Positions 1 to 11,911 of a stretch of 64,000 nucleotides of DNA are shown here, in pieces; position 1 is the first letter of the stretch; the number at the start of each line of letters is the position of its first letter. This stretch comes from Dryomyza anilis (lineage: Eukaryota; Arthropoda; Insecta; Diptera; Dryomyzidae). The position numbers and the translations under genes were made by a program. The DNA is taken from positions 27,248,963-27,312,962 of the forward strand of contig OX638133.1 of the NCBI GenBank assembly GCA_951804985.1. The letters run 5' to 3'. The notes under the pieces were generated by a model that made no database searches, was not told the DNA's origin, and worked only from the letters and a program-made list of their open reading frames with translations.

Positions 1-322
1 TTCCTGAATAACTCTCACAAAAATAAAAGAATATAAAAAAAAAGATTATGGTCTGAGAGAAACCTTTATTTTTTTAATGTTTTTGGTTTCGTTCTGTGTG
101 AATACTTTATTTTTGAAAAATGTCAGTTGTGGTTCAGAGAGGGATATAAAGGTTAACAATATATATGTATCTCATTAATAATTTTTGAGAGGCTGAGAAT
201 CGTTGATGCACAATTCTCTTTTCAGATGACTTCCAATATTACTAACTGTTATTTACTGTTGATTACAAATTTAGCAATATATGTAAATAACACCCTAAAA
301 GCCAAAATTAAACATATTATTA

Positions 323-1560
323 TTGAAAAAAATTTCTTGGTCGAGAAAAACAACAATGTTCGGAAATTTTGGTCGTATTTCTTGGTCGACAAAAACAACA
401 TTGTTCGGAAATTTTCGAAAAAAATTTAGACGACAAAACAATACAATGTTCGAAATCACCATTTTCAAACAACAATTTTTTTTTGCCAAAACAATAATGT
501 TCGAAAATTTTCGAAATAATAATTTTTGTTCGACAAAAACAACGCAATGGTCAAAAACACTATTTTCCAACAAAAAATATTCAACAAAAACAACAATATC
601 CGATAAAAAATTTTGGAAAACAAAAACAACGCAATGGTAAAAAAAAATTCGACTATAAAAACAATGTTCGAATAAAATTATTCCCAAAATTTTTAGACGA
701 CAGAAACAACGCAGTGTTCGAAAACATCCATTTTCCAAAAAAAAAATATTCGAAAAAACAATAAAGTCCGAAAATTTTCGAAAAAAAAAATTGTTAAAAA
801 TAAATTTTTGAACGACGAAAACAACGCAATGGTGCGAAACATTTTCCAACAACAAAAAAATCTACAAAAACAACAATGTTCGAAAAACTTCGAATAAAAA
901 TTGTTAAAAATATTTTTAGACGACAAAAGTCCATTTCACCATTTTCCAAAAAAAAATTGGCAATAACATTAATGTTCGAAAATTAACGAAAAAAGAAAAT
1001 TTATCAAAAAAAAATGTTCGGCGTCAAATATAAAGCAATGGTCAAAAACACCATTTTCAAAAAAAAAATATTCTACAAAAACAACCATGTTCGAAATACT
1101 TCGAAAAAACAATTTTAAACCAAATTTTTGGACGACAGAAGCAACGCAATAGACGAATCACCATTTTCAAAAAAAAAATATTCAAAAACAGTAATGTTCA
1201 AAAATTTTCAAAATTTTAAAATTTCTTAAAAAAACTGGACGACAAAAACAACGCAATGGTCCAACTTCAAAAAAAAATCCGACAAAAAGAACAATGTTCG
1301 GCAAAAACAGCGCAATGGTCGAAAATACCATTTTCCAACCAAAAAAAAAATATTCGAGAAAAACAATAATGTTCGAAAAATTTAAAATAAAATATTTGTC
1401 AAAAATAAATTTTAGACGACAAAAACAATACAATAGTCGAAAACAACAAATATATTCGAAAAAAACAACAATGTTCGAAAAAAATTTAAAATTAAATTTT
1501 GGACGACGCAATGTTCGAAATCAACATTTTCCAACAAAAAATTTGTATGTTTCACCAATC
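323..1560. repeat. Degenerate tandem satellite, ~0.1 kb unit
   Basis: The block is a run of imperfect units. Each contains blocks like 'acgacaaaaacaacgcaatg', 'accattttccaa', 'atattcgaaaaaa' and 'caataatgttcgaaaatttt'. The 'acgcaatgg' landmark or a variant recurs about every 90-115 bases (near 541, 707, 823, 1033, 1143, 1250, 1310, 1423 and 1506). Open frames across it on both strands are low-complexity products of the repeat and are not genes. The surrounding 1-322 and 1561-1850 are AT-rich with nothing recognised. Confidence 0.75.
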
Positions 1561-1854
1561 AATTTCTGGAACAACAAAAAATTTCCTATAAATGAGAGCT
1601 ATTAAATGAAGGTTTTCATATAACTCTCAACCAAAGACGTTTGTTTTTTTAAATAAAAAGTATATCTAAACCAAAAACCTTTATATATTTTGATAAATAA
1701 TATCTCTCGGTAAAAAACCAAATGTAAATAAAGGTTTATAGTTATTTCTGATAATTTCTATATAAGAATGAAATTGGTAAATGTTTTGTCCCATCTTTCA
1801 ATTTGATAACGATTTTAGAGTAATATAGGATCGCAGATCTCGAATCTAAGTCTA

Positions 1855-2145
1855 ATAGTTTGGTGCTATAACACTGAAGATCATAGGCCGAGCTCTTTCT
1901 TTAAGTTGAGTTTCTATAATTTAAAGCCAAATCCGAAAGGCGGGTTGAACTCTTTTCTTAGGCAATAGTTTAATCTCGTACATTTGCCGTTTACTGCCGA
2001 GAGGTAGCATCGTATAGAAAAATGTTTTCTATGAAAAAGATGTTGACTTTCGCTGGGATCGAAGTCGGGGCCTTTTAGCTCATAATTCAACGTAACAGCG
2101 AATTTTGGGTCGTTGTTCAATGCACTAACCAATCAAGCCACAGAC
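1855..2145 (-). repeat. Old degenerate copy of the tRNA-derived SINE
   Basis: Read on the minus strand, this matches the SINE at 32311-32623 in order. It has a corrupted tRNA-like head near 2130-2050, the 'ctataccgcgctacctctcg'-like block near 2005-2020, and the 'gagagctcggcc'-like tail near 1890. It is the most diverged of the five copies in the window, and no clear target-site duplication was found. Confidence 0.65.
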
Positions 2146-2154
2146 GTTACTCAC

Positions 2155-2560
2155 TTTAATACTATCACTTAAATATATCACTTAAATTGTATCACTTACA
2201 TTGTATCACTTACATTGTATCACTTAAATTGTATCACCTAAATTGTATCACTTAAATTGTATCAGTTAAATTGTATGACTTGAATACTCTTACATGAATA
2301 CTATCAGTTTTATACTATCACTTCAATAGTACCCTTTAAATTACTATCACTTAAATATCATTATTTGAATACTATTACTTGAAGATTATCACTTTAAAGT
2401 ATCAGTTCAATACTATCACTTCAATGCTATCACATCAATGCTATCATATCATTACTAACACTTGATTATTATTTGATGACTATCACATAAATACTATAAC
2501 TTTAATGCTATTTAATGAATATAATCACTTGAATATTATCAACTAAAGGGCGAAACATGA
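2155..2560. repeat. Degenerate minisatellite (tatcacttaaattg-type)
   Basis: Tandem units of about 15-17 bp of the form 'tatcacttaaattg' are best conserved at 2160-2280 and decay to the right, with scattered 'tatcactt' words as far as ~3000. From 2560 to 4200 the sequence is AT-rich and I see no gene. Confidence 0.7.
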
Positions 2561-4199
2561 ATTTTATCACTTCCTTACCATCACTATGAAGGGACAATAA
2601 ATATTTAATTATTTAAAACCTGATTTCTTTCACTTTTATTAGTATTCTATAATACATTAGTTATTAGTATTCTAGTATGAGTATTCTATAATACAAATCT
2701 TTTTTGTTACCATTTGTCCAATAATATCACTCTAATATTATCATTTTAATACTTGTGATGTACTGTAATACCACAAATCACAATTAGATATAACTTTGTA
2801 AATGTAATATTGTGATATTAATATCTCATACATACGAAAATGGCTAAAATTTAATAAATAACCATTAATCATTGTAGTTATCAGTGTAATTTATAACATA
2901 AACATCATCAATCAAATATTATCACTTTTAATCAATCAAAACTATCACTTGAAAATTCTTGAATTTTGTAAAATATTTATTGCCTGACATAATATCACTT
3001 GTAAATATATAACAAGTGATTTACTTATGTTTTATAACTCAAAAATTGTCAATAAACACTCATATAGTTTTACTTAAATAATATCATGCGAAAAAATTTA
3101 AAACACAAAACTCGCATAATCTATTTTATTCTAATATTTTTCGTCTGATACTATTTGAGTGATTATTATTGTTTTATAAAACACAAATAATATTATTTAT
3201 TATATGAAAGTTGTGATAAATTTCATGTGATATTTTGTTAAAATGAAAACAAAAGTTTTGTCTTTTATAAAAAATATTATATATTAAATTCAAAAATCAT
3301 AAAAGTGAAAGTTTTTGATTAATGCACAAAGTCTGTGATGTATGTATGATGATTTTTTTACCACAAACATTGCCGTTTGGCAGCAACAGCAGCGGATATA
3401 GATTTTTTGTTATTATGCAACAAGTTGCAACAAAATGCAAAGTCAAAACATTTTTTTAACTCTGTGTGACGCACTTGAAGCGTATAATATTGTTGATAAA
3501 TTGAAAAATTCCTACAACATGTAGTAATAAAAAAATATTATAAACATAACATATGAGTTGCTGAGTTTTTGTTTTATGCATGATGGTTGCATGAAGAAGT
3601 GAAAACCATTTATATTTTTTATACATCCTAAAAAAAAACAGTTGCAAAAGTGTACTTTGAAAATATTTTAATAGTTTTATCAATTTAGGTACTAACTAAA
3701 TTTTGATTTTCTAAATCACTTAAATTATACTGAAAACATTTGAATATTGAAAAACTTATGAAAGTATCACAAACCCAACTTTTTATCATTATCAACTTTG
3801 TGATTGTAAAACCTTAAAACTGATTAAGTTAGAAAAACAAAATTCAAAATATAAGCTGCTTAAATAGTTCTGCATATATTATGCAAAAGTAATTTTAAAT
3901 CTAATCTAAATCAACCACAATTAAACAATTTGCAAAAGTAACGTATACGACATGTGGTACTTGTCCAAAAGATTTTTATTTTAAAAACTATTCACTTTGA
4001 AAGCAGCTAAAAAACCTTTAATAAACTGCGCATATTTCTACATTATTAACTATACTGCAAGTGTATAATAAAATAATAATATCACTGCAACATTATCACT
4101 GCAATTCACTTGCAATATATCACCAGCATTAGACACAACCTTATTATAATCTCATCGCGCTTTATATGAGTAGTTGCAATAACACCCTTTACTACTTTT

Positions 4200-4560
4200 A
4201 AAGCAGCAATATTAATGTTGCTGTCACGCAGGAGCAGCAAGAATGTCAGCAGCTGCTACTATCACAGACATAAAAGCATCATTTACACTTGATTTGCACG
4301 CAGTGATGAACGCAAGTAGCACATGCTGTGATTATGCTATGATGATGGTGATGTTGTTACTGATGATATTACTGCTGATGATGTTTGTTGTAATGTTGTT
4401 GTTGAAACTGATGGCTGTTAGTGCCAGTGATATTAATGCGCCAAATGCATGCAATGCACTTCGTTGGCACGCATACAGTGCGAATGCATTCAACTGCAAA
4501 TGTTGCTGACGTTACGGATTGCTCTATACTGTGAGTGACAAAGCTGGTCACGTCTTTTGC
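4200..4560. other. Compositionally unusual stretch, triplet-rich, no gene supported
   Basis: GC content is higher than nearby, with many gca/gct/gat/gtt triplets such as 'gatgatggtgatg'. An 88-codon frame at 4243-4509 is mostly Met/Leu/Val from the triplet repeats and lacks any recognisable domain, so I do not call it coding. It could be an exon or regulatory fragment of an unseen gene. Confidence 0.25.
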
Positions 4561-4829
4561 TGTTTTGAATGTCTGTTATTTTTCACACGCGACTAAAAGA
4601 GTAATGTGTATAAATATACTAAAAAAAAAATTACTAAAAATTTGAGTTATTTTTAAAAATTTCACTGGAAAAAACTTGCAAAATAAAAAAAAAAAACAAT
4701 TAGATCGTGTTTAAATATAAGGAGATCATCGAAATATAATACAATAATGACGTATAGAAAAAAAGTCCGTAATATATTGTGTAGTGTAATTTATAAATAG
4801 TGTCAAATTTCGGACGAATCTCGTCTTTT

Positions 4830-5290
4830 ATTTTTCAGAGATTTGTCTCTAAAATTGTATACAAATACTAGACAAAATTCCTAGCATATTTAGTGAAATA
4901 TTTCTGACATATTTCCAGCTAACACACTGATAAAAGTTATATTTTGAAAAATGTTTTAATTGCATATTCGCGCATATTTTGGAATCAGCAGAAAATAGGC
5001 AGCTTGATGCAAACTCCACCTTTGTCTGTTTTGAAAAATTTACATGAAAACCCGAGACAAAAGTGTTTGCATTTTTCTGTAATATTTCGGACATATTTCC
5101 AGCAAACAAATGATATATTTTGGGAAGTATATAGCAGTTTGTAAAATTTTGTGGAATTTTAATGGCAGCTTCTTGGCATATTTTGGGAACTGGTAGAAAA
5201 CAGAAAACTTGTTATACAAACTCCGCCTTTACATGTTTGAAATATGTCGATAAAATGTTTCGAAGCTGCCAAAAATTGTGTCTGGGAAAA
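4830..5290. repeat. Dispersed repeat, also at 22.8-24.3 kb
   Basis: Two internally related halves carry 'tttgtaaaattttgtg', 'aggcatattttgg' and 'caaactccgcctttg' blocks. The same blocks reappear at 22840-22990, 23860-24010 and 24070-24240. The function and class of the repeat are unknown. Confidence 0.55.
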
Positions 5291-5424
5291 TTACTAAACT
5301 CCCGAAATACAATAATCGACTGTTCTATATGAATTCGGTCTAGGAACTCCAAGGAGGAGTTCCAAAGGAGGAGTTCCAAAGCCTTTGCTTAAATGTGCGA
5401 ATTTGATCTTAGGACGAATATAGG

Positions 5425-5673
5425 TAAAGTGTTTTTCAATAAGAGCTCTACAAAAGTTTTAAATAAAACAAAAACGGTTTTGGATATCAATGAAATTCTT
5501 TATTCCTGTAAAAGTACGTTCGAATTTCGGAAGTAAATTTTAATAATTTCGACTCGTTGTTGGCTCGTATATCTTTCCATCATGAAATGGCAAACCTTAC
5601 TGAAGAGTCGTTTGCTGTCGTTTGCTGTCCCTGTCGCTGTACTTTTGTAGCGTCCCTGTTGAAAAACCCTTTA
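5425..5673. mobile_element. Internally deleted rosa-like mariner MITE
   Basis: The ends are inverted repeats of the type 'aaagggtttttcaacagg' and 'gcgctacaaaag', with TA at both borders (5425-5426 and 5672-5673). The interior matches both ends of the rosa-type transposon at 15.95-17.16 kb: 'attctttattcctgtaaaag' on the left, and 'tcgtatatctttccatcatg' plus 'actgaagag' on the right. It is therefore a deletion derivative of that element without the transposase. Confidence 0.75.
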
Positions 5674-5899
5674 TAATAGACTAGTCATCAGCACAAATGT
5701 ATTTGAAGCTGTCGACTGCATTTTGCACTGACAGTCGGCAGCGACTACACTTCACTGCAGTATTTGTTTCATTGGTGTCTATTATGCTATTTTATAAAAG
5801 TATAAAAACTGACAGACATGATTTAGTCAAACCTGTTATACATAATTATCTATTTTATGGTTTTTACAATTATGTAAAATAAAAATTTTATAAAATTAA

Positions 5900-5998
5900 C
5901 TAGCTGGACCCGTGCACGACTCGTGCAAATATTTTGTGAATTTTTATTATTTATTTTCGATAGTCTACTAGAGTTTGTTTGGTGGGTTCTACTATATA
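5900..5998. repeat. Left part of dispersed repeat split by transposon
   Basis: It begins with 'ctagctggacccgtgcacga', a start similar to 'actagctcgattcgtgct' at 28929. The remainder of the repeat resumes after the transposon insertion, at 7273-8020. Confidence 0.45.
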
Positions 5999-7270
5999 AG
6001 GACTGCGTCGAATAAAATTGTCTGTTACGTATCTTCCCATAATGTGCTATTGCAAGATTCAAATTAAAAAAATTTGATCATAGTAGCTCTGAATTAAATG
6101 GCAGAAAATAATTTGTGGCAGTTATAGTCAATACAAAATTTATTTAATGGGAAAATGGCAAACGACGTGGAAGTGCGAGAAAATATAATTAAAAATTTTC
6201 AAAAACAACCTAGTTGGTCTTTTAAAAAAATTGCCAAGGAGGTAGGGGCTAACCCTAAGACCATTTCTCGCGTTATCAACCGCTTTAAGGAAGACCTGAG
6301 TATTGATCGGTAGAAAGGTTCTGGTAAAAAAAAGGCCCACATGATCGTGAAAAGTCGAAAAAGGTTGTGAATATTTTAAAGAAAGATCCAAGCATATCCG
6401 GAAGGAAATTGGCGAGAAAGGCGGATTGCTCAGAATCTTTCGTGCGCAGAACTAAGAAAGAAGCTGGGCTGAAGACGTACAAGGTCCAAAAAGTTCCGGA
6501 TAAAAATGCCGTCAAGAATGAAACCGCAAAACAACGAGCTAAAAAGCTGAACCATGATTTTTTTAAAAAATTCGATTGCTGCATAATGGACGACGAAACT
6601 TATGTTTAAGCGAACTTTTCTCAACTACCTGGGCAGGAATTTTATACAGCCGATTCTCGAGGAAATGTCGCTGAAAAATTCAAATGAAAAAAATGACACA
6701 ATTCCCAAAGAAATTCCTTGTTTGGCAGGCAATTTGCAGTTGTGGAAAAAGGAGCAGCTCATTCGTGACATCGGATACAATTAATAGCGAAATATATGTG
6801 AAGGAATGCTTCCATTTTTACGCCAACATGAAGTGTCCACATTTTTTTGGCCTGACTTCGCTTCATGTCACTACAGCAAAACGGCCTTAGAAAAAATGCA
6901 GTGATTTTGGTGCCTAGAGAAGCCAATCCACCAAACTGTCCAGAACTCAGGCCGATTGAAAGATACTGGGCTTTAGTAAAAATGGAGATGAAGACAACAA
7001 AAAAAGTGGCCAAAGACCTTCAAGACTTTAAAAGAAAGTGGTCTTCAGCAGCTGTGAGGGTGTCGGACACTACCATTACAACATTAATGGAAGGGGTTTC
7101 GGAAAAATTAAAACTTTTTATTAAAAAAATATTAATTTCTGTTTTTTTATATTTTTTTTTTAATCTAAAAATAATTTGCAAAATAAAATATTTTATTCTA
7201 TAAAAATTCGATTACTAGATTTCTAGATTTTTTCATTTTTGTAGCAGACAATTTTATTCGACGCAGTCCT
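5999..7270 (+). mobile_element. Tc1/mariner-superfamily transposon (DD37E-like), 1272 bp, defective
   Basis: Perfect 26-bp TIRs ('aggactgcgtcgaataaaat' plus 'tgtctg') lie at 5999-6024 and in reverse complement at 7245-7270. TA dinucleotides flank both (5997-5998 and 7271-7272), as expected for IS630-Tc1-mariner insertion. The interior is a plus-strand transposase pseudogene. Perfect TIRs alongside a broken gene suggest either a young copy of an already defective lineage or mobilisation in trans. Confidence 0.88.
6155..7130 (+). pseudogene. Broken DDE transposase of the 5999-7270 element
   Basis: The ATG at 6155 opens an N-terminal helix-turn-helix region (residues 1-52, 'VGANPKTISRVINRFKED'). 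It is interrupted by TAG at 6311, a frame change near 6335, TAA at 6607 in what should be 'ETYV.ANFSQLPGQ', and further shifts near 6680 and 6890. Visible catalytic motifs are 'CCIMDDETYV' (first Asp), 'FWPDFASCHYSK' (second Asp, frame near 6845-6880) and 'CPELRPIERYW' (final Glu, near 6955). About 35 residues separate the second Asp from the Glu across a damaged stretch, so a DD37E-type spacing is plausible but not certain. No intact product can be made. Confidence 0.85.
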
Positions 7271-7272
7271 TA

Positions 7273-8020
7273 TTCCAAATTTTAAGTAAATTTCATGAAG
7301 AGGTTTTTTGTTTTTGTGTTTTTACTTTTTTGTGTTTTGCTTTTGTGTTTTTGCTTTTATTTTTAATTTTGTGTTTTGCTTTTATTTAAATTTTGTGTTT
7401 TGCTTAAGTTTTTGTGTTTTTACTGTTATTTTGTGTCTTTGCTTTTGTTTTTGTATTTTGCTTTTGTGTTTTTGCTTTGGTTTTTGTGATTTATTTTTGT
7501 GTTTTTTCTTTTGTTTTTGTGTTTTGCCTTTGTGTTTTTTCATTTGTGTTTTTGCTTTTGTGTTTGTGTTTTGCTTTTGTGTTTTTGTGTCTTTGCTATG
7601 TTTTTTCTTTTGTTTTTTGCTTTTATGTTTTTGATTTTGTGTTTTTGCTTTTGTTTTGAGTGGTTCTGTTTTTGTTTTTGTATTACCATCTTATGTTTTT
7701 ATTTTGTTTTTGTGTGATTGCTTTTTTGCTTTTGTAATTCAGAGTTTTTTTGTTTTATTTTTGTATTTGAGTTTTTTGTTTTATCTTCTTAGCTGGTGTA
7801 AATCCCATGTTATAACGCGTTTAAAGTTTAGGTTGTATGGGAGGTGCCACGCCTCGTAGTTCAATCCGGCCCAATAGCCTATGTCACCCTCCGGACTAGA
7901 ATGCTGGTGCAAAATTTCAGTCAAATCTGTTCAGCGGTTTAGACGGTATACTGGAACAAACAGACCGACAGACACACAGACTGACAGACAGACGGACCAA
8001 GAGTTTTATATATATAGATT
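7273..8020. repeat. T-rich low-complexity array and right part of split repeat
   Basis: Bases 7300-7790 are a run of 'tttttgtgttttgctttt' units. Open frames here give only Phe/Cys/Val and are artefacts. Bases 7800-8020 continue with 'gggaggtgccacgcc' (also at 29120), then 'aaatctgttcagcggttta' and a 'cagacagacggacc' tract ending in 'tatatatagattt'. Together with 5900-5998 this looks like one older dispersed repeat into which the DDE transposon inserted. Confidence 0.6.
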
Positions 8021-9155
8021 TGTAGTTTGTTTCTGTCAGAATATTGAAAAATATGATAAAAACTAATATAAATTCAAAAATCGCAATCGATAACGTCACT
8101 TAGAACCAGGATATCGAATTTGCTTCATTATTGATTTAAAAAAATAACCGAAACCACGAAGAACCCTTGAATTCTTGTAGTTTTCAATCGTAGGTTTCAT
8201 CGCAATAATTGACTTTTATCTTAAACTATTTTTAGTCATTAAAGTAACAAATTTATTTTCATTTAAAATCGTTGGAAACTCGTTAGAAATTTACATATTA
8301 AATTTATTTAAAAAAAAAATTGTTTGGATTAGGTGCCTCAATGTGTGATGAAAGAATGAAAGGAAAATGAAGAACATAAGCGGTTTTGTTTCTGCTTTGT
8401 GTCTTTTTTATGTCTCTTATTTTGCTAAATATATTACATTCGTTTAAGTCGTGCGTTGAGCTTTTAAAACCTTTGAGCTCCTAACCGCTTTAAATTTATG
8501 TCTTAAAAAAGGGGTTAAACTGAAGATAAGTAAATTTAAAGGATTAAAAAAGAAAATGATGCTGTATTTCATTTAATAAAACATAAGAGGCACTGTAATT
8601 AATTATTTTTCAGTAGAAATGAGAGCAATTCTACTGAAAGTTGACTTTTGCAACAAATTTAAAAATGAGAACAATTTATACAATAAATATTATTTTAAAC
8701 ACATGTGAGCCACTCTACACCAAATCGACTAAAAAAAAGTCAAAATTGAGATTTTTACCTTCTGGGCAACTGATAAAGAGTATCAAGATATGCATTATTC
8801 AATTTTTTTTTTTATTTTTCCGACCACTACTTCCAGAGATACCAATTGTCACTATCCCTGTACTTCAAATTTGATGTTCTAAAAAGGATCCTGTTTAAAT
8901 TCTGAAAAAAATAGTAAATTTCGTTTAGTTTAATATAAATGTTTATGCCATATTTCAAGATGGTATCATATTTTAAAAAATAACATTATTAATTTTTATT
9001 TATTTTTTGTATTGAAAAAAAAAAATGGTTCTATCGCATAGTTTGAGAAAAATCTTTAGTAATAAATCGTATAATTTTTTTTTTTATTTTCGACAAATTT
9101 TCGTTTTTTTTTGTCAAATTTGATAGCATTTAAAACATTAGGTGAACACTTATTA
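8021..9155. other. AT-rich stretch without a recognised gene
   Basis: No coding or RNA feature is supported. The segment near 8790-8900 ('cttcaaatttgatgttct') resembles 62650-62700, so part of it may be an old dispersed repeat. Confidence 0.4.
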
Positions 9156-9159
9156 GTTG

Positions 9160-9750
9160 GCTTCGGAAATACGCTCAAGAGCACGCAAAAAAGTTCAAAA
9201 CTAGAGTTGGCATCAACAAACGAGTGACAGCATATTTATTCGGAACTGTAAACAAACTGCGCCGAACTCAATTTCTGTTGAGCCGCAATCAAACACAACA
9301 GCTCGGTCCGCCGAGTTTCGAGCTGTTACGCTAGACGCTACCCACAGCAGCACAACATTTCGAGCGCCCGGTTAGCTCGCTCTTTTTGTAAATTTGGGCT
9401 AATGCTCTATATTTAGTAATAAATGCGTAAAATTGAATAATAAACAAGAATAAACGCAAAAACAATAAAAACTGTTGCAAACAAAATAATTTAAAGAAAG
9501 CGCAACTCCGAGCCGCTCGTACTATAGTAGCGCTGTATATTTCGAGCGCACCATTTAACAGAAGCTCGAGCAGCGAGTACAATGCAACATGCTCAGCTCG
9601 GTTGGACGATTGAAGTTCTGCTAGTTCGTGTTTCTCACTTAAAAGCAGCGAGTTAACGACTGTTGCGCGGCTCAAACACATGGACACTGAAACATTGTTT
9701 ATACATACGAGCGCGCTCATTTGTGAGCGCTCAATTCCGAAGTCTTCTTT
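9160..9750. other. GC-richer island, possible non-autonomous element
   Basis: The stretch is rich in 'cgagc/gctcg' words. Near-terminal sequences 'gcttcggaaatacgctca' (9161) and the reverse complement of 'gagcgctcaattccgaag' (9725-9742) are imperfect inverted repeats. A 129-codon minus-strand frame (9331-9720) has no recognisable domain. I cannot decide between a degraded transposon and a regulatory island. Confidence 0.25.
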
Positions 9751-11244
9751 TTAGGAATAGAAATAACTCATCCATTTTTCGTTTGGTTCATTACGAAGAC
9801 GTTGTTGCGTGAGTACTCAAATAATATAAATTCGAATTTATAAATTTGAAAATACTTTTTAACCCTGGTTCTTATAAACCCTGGCGAGTAAGATAAATGT
9901 GCAAATTTTCATCTATTTAAGCTGCTAATGGAAACATAAAGAATGATACCAATTTTGAAATCAAAAATATAATCAGACATCTCCAACTAAATGAATAGAT
10001 GTTGTAAATTGTATATTCTATATATAAAACAAAAAAATTAAATAGAAACTAAACTAATTCCCAATTAATCGTCTGCATCATAACACTATGCTGCATAATT
10101 ACGTGACATTTAAATGCAGAGAGGAATGCAAACATTGCACAGCATCAGTTCCAAAAATAGAACCATAGAATCTATGGAACCTCCCACATAGCAGTAAATA
10201 CGAACCCAACAATGATATAAATACAACTGCTAGTCGCATGTAAGAAATTAAATAAAAAGAGTAAAAATAATAATTTAATCGCTATCAAAAGCAGGCGACA
10301 GCAGCCATTGAGCCAGTGAGCGCAAGGTCAACCCTACAGTCAACATTCGCAAACTTTCGCTTGCATCCAGCGCCACCCATAAATGTCATGCAGCCCACCA
10401 GCCAGCCACTCGTGTTGGCTCGAACAAGGACAAGAGCCGACCGCAACATGCATGCATGTCACAAGAAATTCATATGTGTGACGCTGTGTGCGACAGTTGA
10501 CTTTTGCAACATTTGTAATATTTTTTTTTTTTATTCATTTCTTATAAAATATTTTTTATTGCTCTAGTGTTGAAAAGTCGCTTTTAAGCAATTTGCGCGC
10601 ATTCAGGCTGAAATTAGCTGCAACGGCCATACTTTCTTTAACACGTGTTACACAGGGTGTTGCAGAAGTTTAAATTTCAAGATCTTTTCCGCTAGATGAC
10701 GTTTTTGGTAACTATAGCAAGAAAAATGCTATAATTTTGGAACTATTAAAGATAGCGAATTGATTTTTACAATTTTTGTAGATATTAAAATAGTGCTATC
10801 ATTGCATGTTTATCTTGAAAAAAATGCAAGACTCTTGAACTAATTTTGTACTTCCTGAGCAAGAACGAGAACAACACAGTATGCCATTCGTTTCGATATT
10901 GATGCGAGAACGATACAATATGTAGAAGAATTTGTACGATATCGAACGTACTGCATGGATGGCTCGAAACCATTCTACCATTCATGTCAATATTGATGCG
11001 AGAACGATACGATTTGTTGCTAAATATTGTTAAATATTATTATTATATTAAATACTAGCATTTTGTACTCGAGCTGCATTACTGGGGTTTTGTATTATTT
11101 TTTTTTTAAGATAGCTATTTTGTTTTTGTTTGCTTCGTTTTTTGATTTTATTTTTTTTTTTTTTGCTTTTTGTGTTCCGCCCATTTTTGTTTTTGCATTT
11201 TTAATTTTTTCCATATTGAATTTCTTTTATATGTCTGTTTTAAT
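9751..11244. other. No gene supported; short GC-richer patch at 10265-10500
   Basis: Mostly AT-rich. The 10265-10500 patch has a near-even base composition and an 83-codon frame (10316-10567), but that frame ends in a poly-T tract and has no domain. At 10880-11020 a ~25-bp phrase, 'atattgatgcgagaacgata', occurs twice. The 11090-11240 region is poly-T rich. Confidence 0.35.
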
Positions 11245-11911
11245 CTGATTACTGATTTTTTTTTTATTTTTTTTTTTATTATTTTTTTATTATTTAATGA
11301 ATTTATTCGTTATCTATATAAAGGGTTTTTCAATAAGAGCGCTACAAAAGATTTTTCAAGGGTTTTTCAACAGGGAAGCTACAAAAGTAGAGCGACAGGG
11401 TCAGCAAACGACGCCATATTTCTTGCCTCTCTTTTGACATTTCTCTTCTGAAGAGAAATGTCTTACTGAAGAGAAATGTCTTACTGAAGAGAAATGTCTT
11501 ACTGAAGAGAAATGTCAAAAGAGCGGCAAGAAATATGGCGTCGTTTGCTGTCCTTACTGAAGAGAAATGTCAAAAGAGCGGCAAGAAATATGGCGTCGTT
11601 TGCTGTCCCTTTCATGATGGAAAGATATACGAATTCGAATTTCGGTAGTAAATTCTAATAATTTCGATCGTTGTTGGCTCGTATATCTTTCCATCATGAA
11701 ATGGCAAACCTTACTGAAGAGAAATGTCAAAAGAGCGGCAAGAAATATGGCGTCGTTTGCTGTCCCTGTTGCTCTACTTTTGTAGCGTTCCTGTTGAAAA
11801 ACCCTTGAAAAAACTTTTGTAGCGCTCTTATTGAAAAACCCTTTATATAGATAGATAACGAATAAATTCATTAAATAATAAAAAAAATAATAAAAAAAAA
11901 TCAGTAATCAG
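11245..11911. repeat. Large inverted repeat containing nested mariner MITE ends
   Basis: Two arms of about 210 bp (roughly 11245-11455 and 11700-11911) are near-perfect reverse complements. Each arm begins with non-transposon flank ('ctgattactgatttttt', then 'tttattcgttatctatataa'), then a rosa-type TIR ('aaagggtttttcaataagag'), then a second TIR nested inside, then the 'gacgccatatttcttgcc' block. Between them, 'ttactgaagagaaatgtc' is repeated in tandem (about 11449-11525). The arrangement would fold into a long hairpin if transcribed. Confidence 0.85.

Noticed and set aside
295..855. 186-codon minus-strand open frame
   Set aside because: It runs through the tandem satellite; the protein is Phe/Cys-rich low complexity with overlapping frames on both strands.
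4243..4509. 88-codon Met/Leu-rich frame
   Set aside because: It is made by gatgatg/ttgttg triplet repeats; no signal or domain is convincing.
7308..7717. Overlapping 'FCFCVFAF' open frames
   Set aside because: They arise from the 'tttttgtgttttgc' low-complexity tract; three frames overlap and none has a domain.
9331..9720. 129-codon minus-strand frame
   Set aside because: No domain or splice context; it lies in a possible transposon or regulatory island.
10316..10567. 83-codon frame in the GC-richer patch
   Set aside because: It ends in a poly-T tract, has no domain and no splice support; kept only as a composition note.
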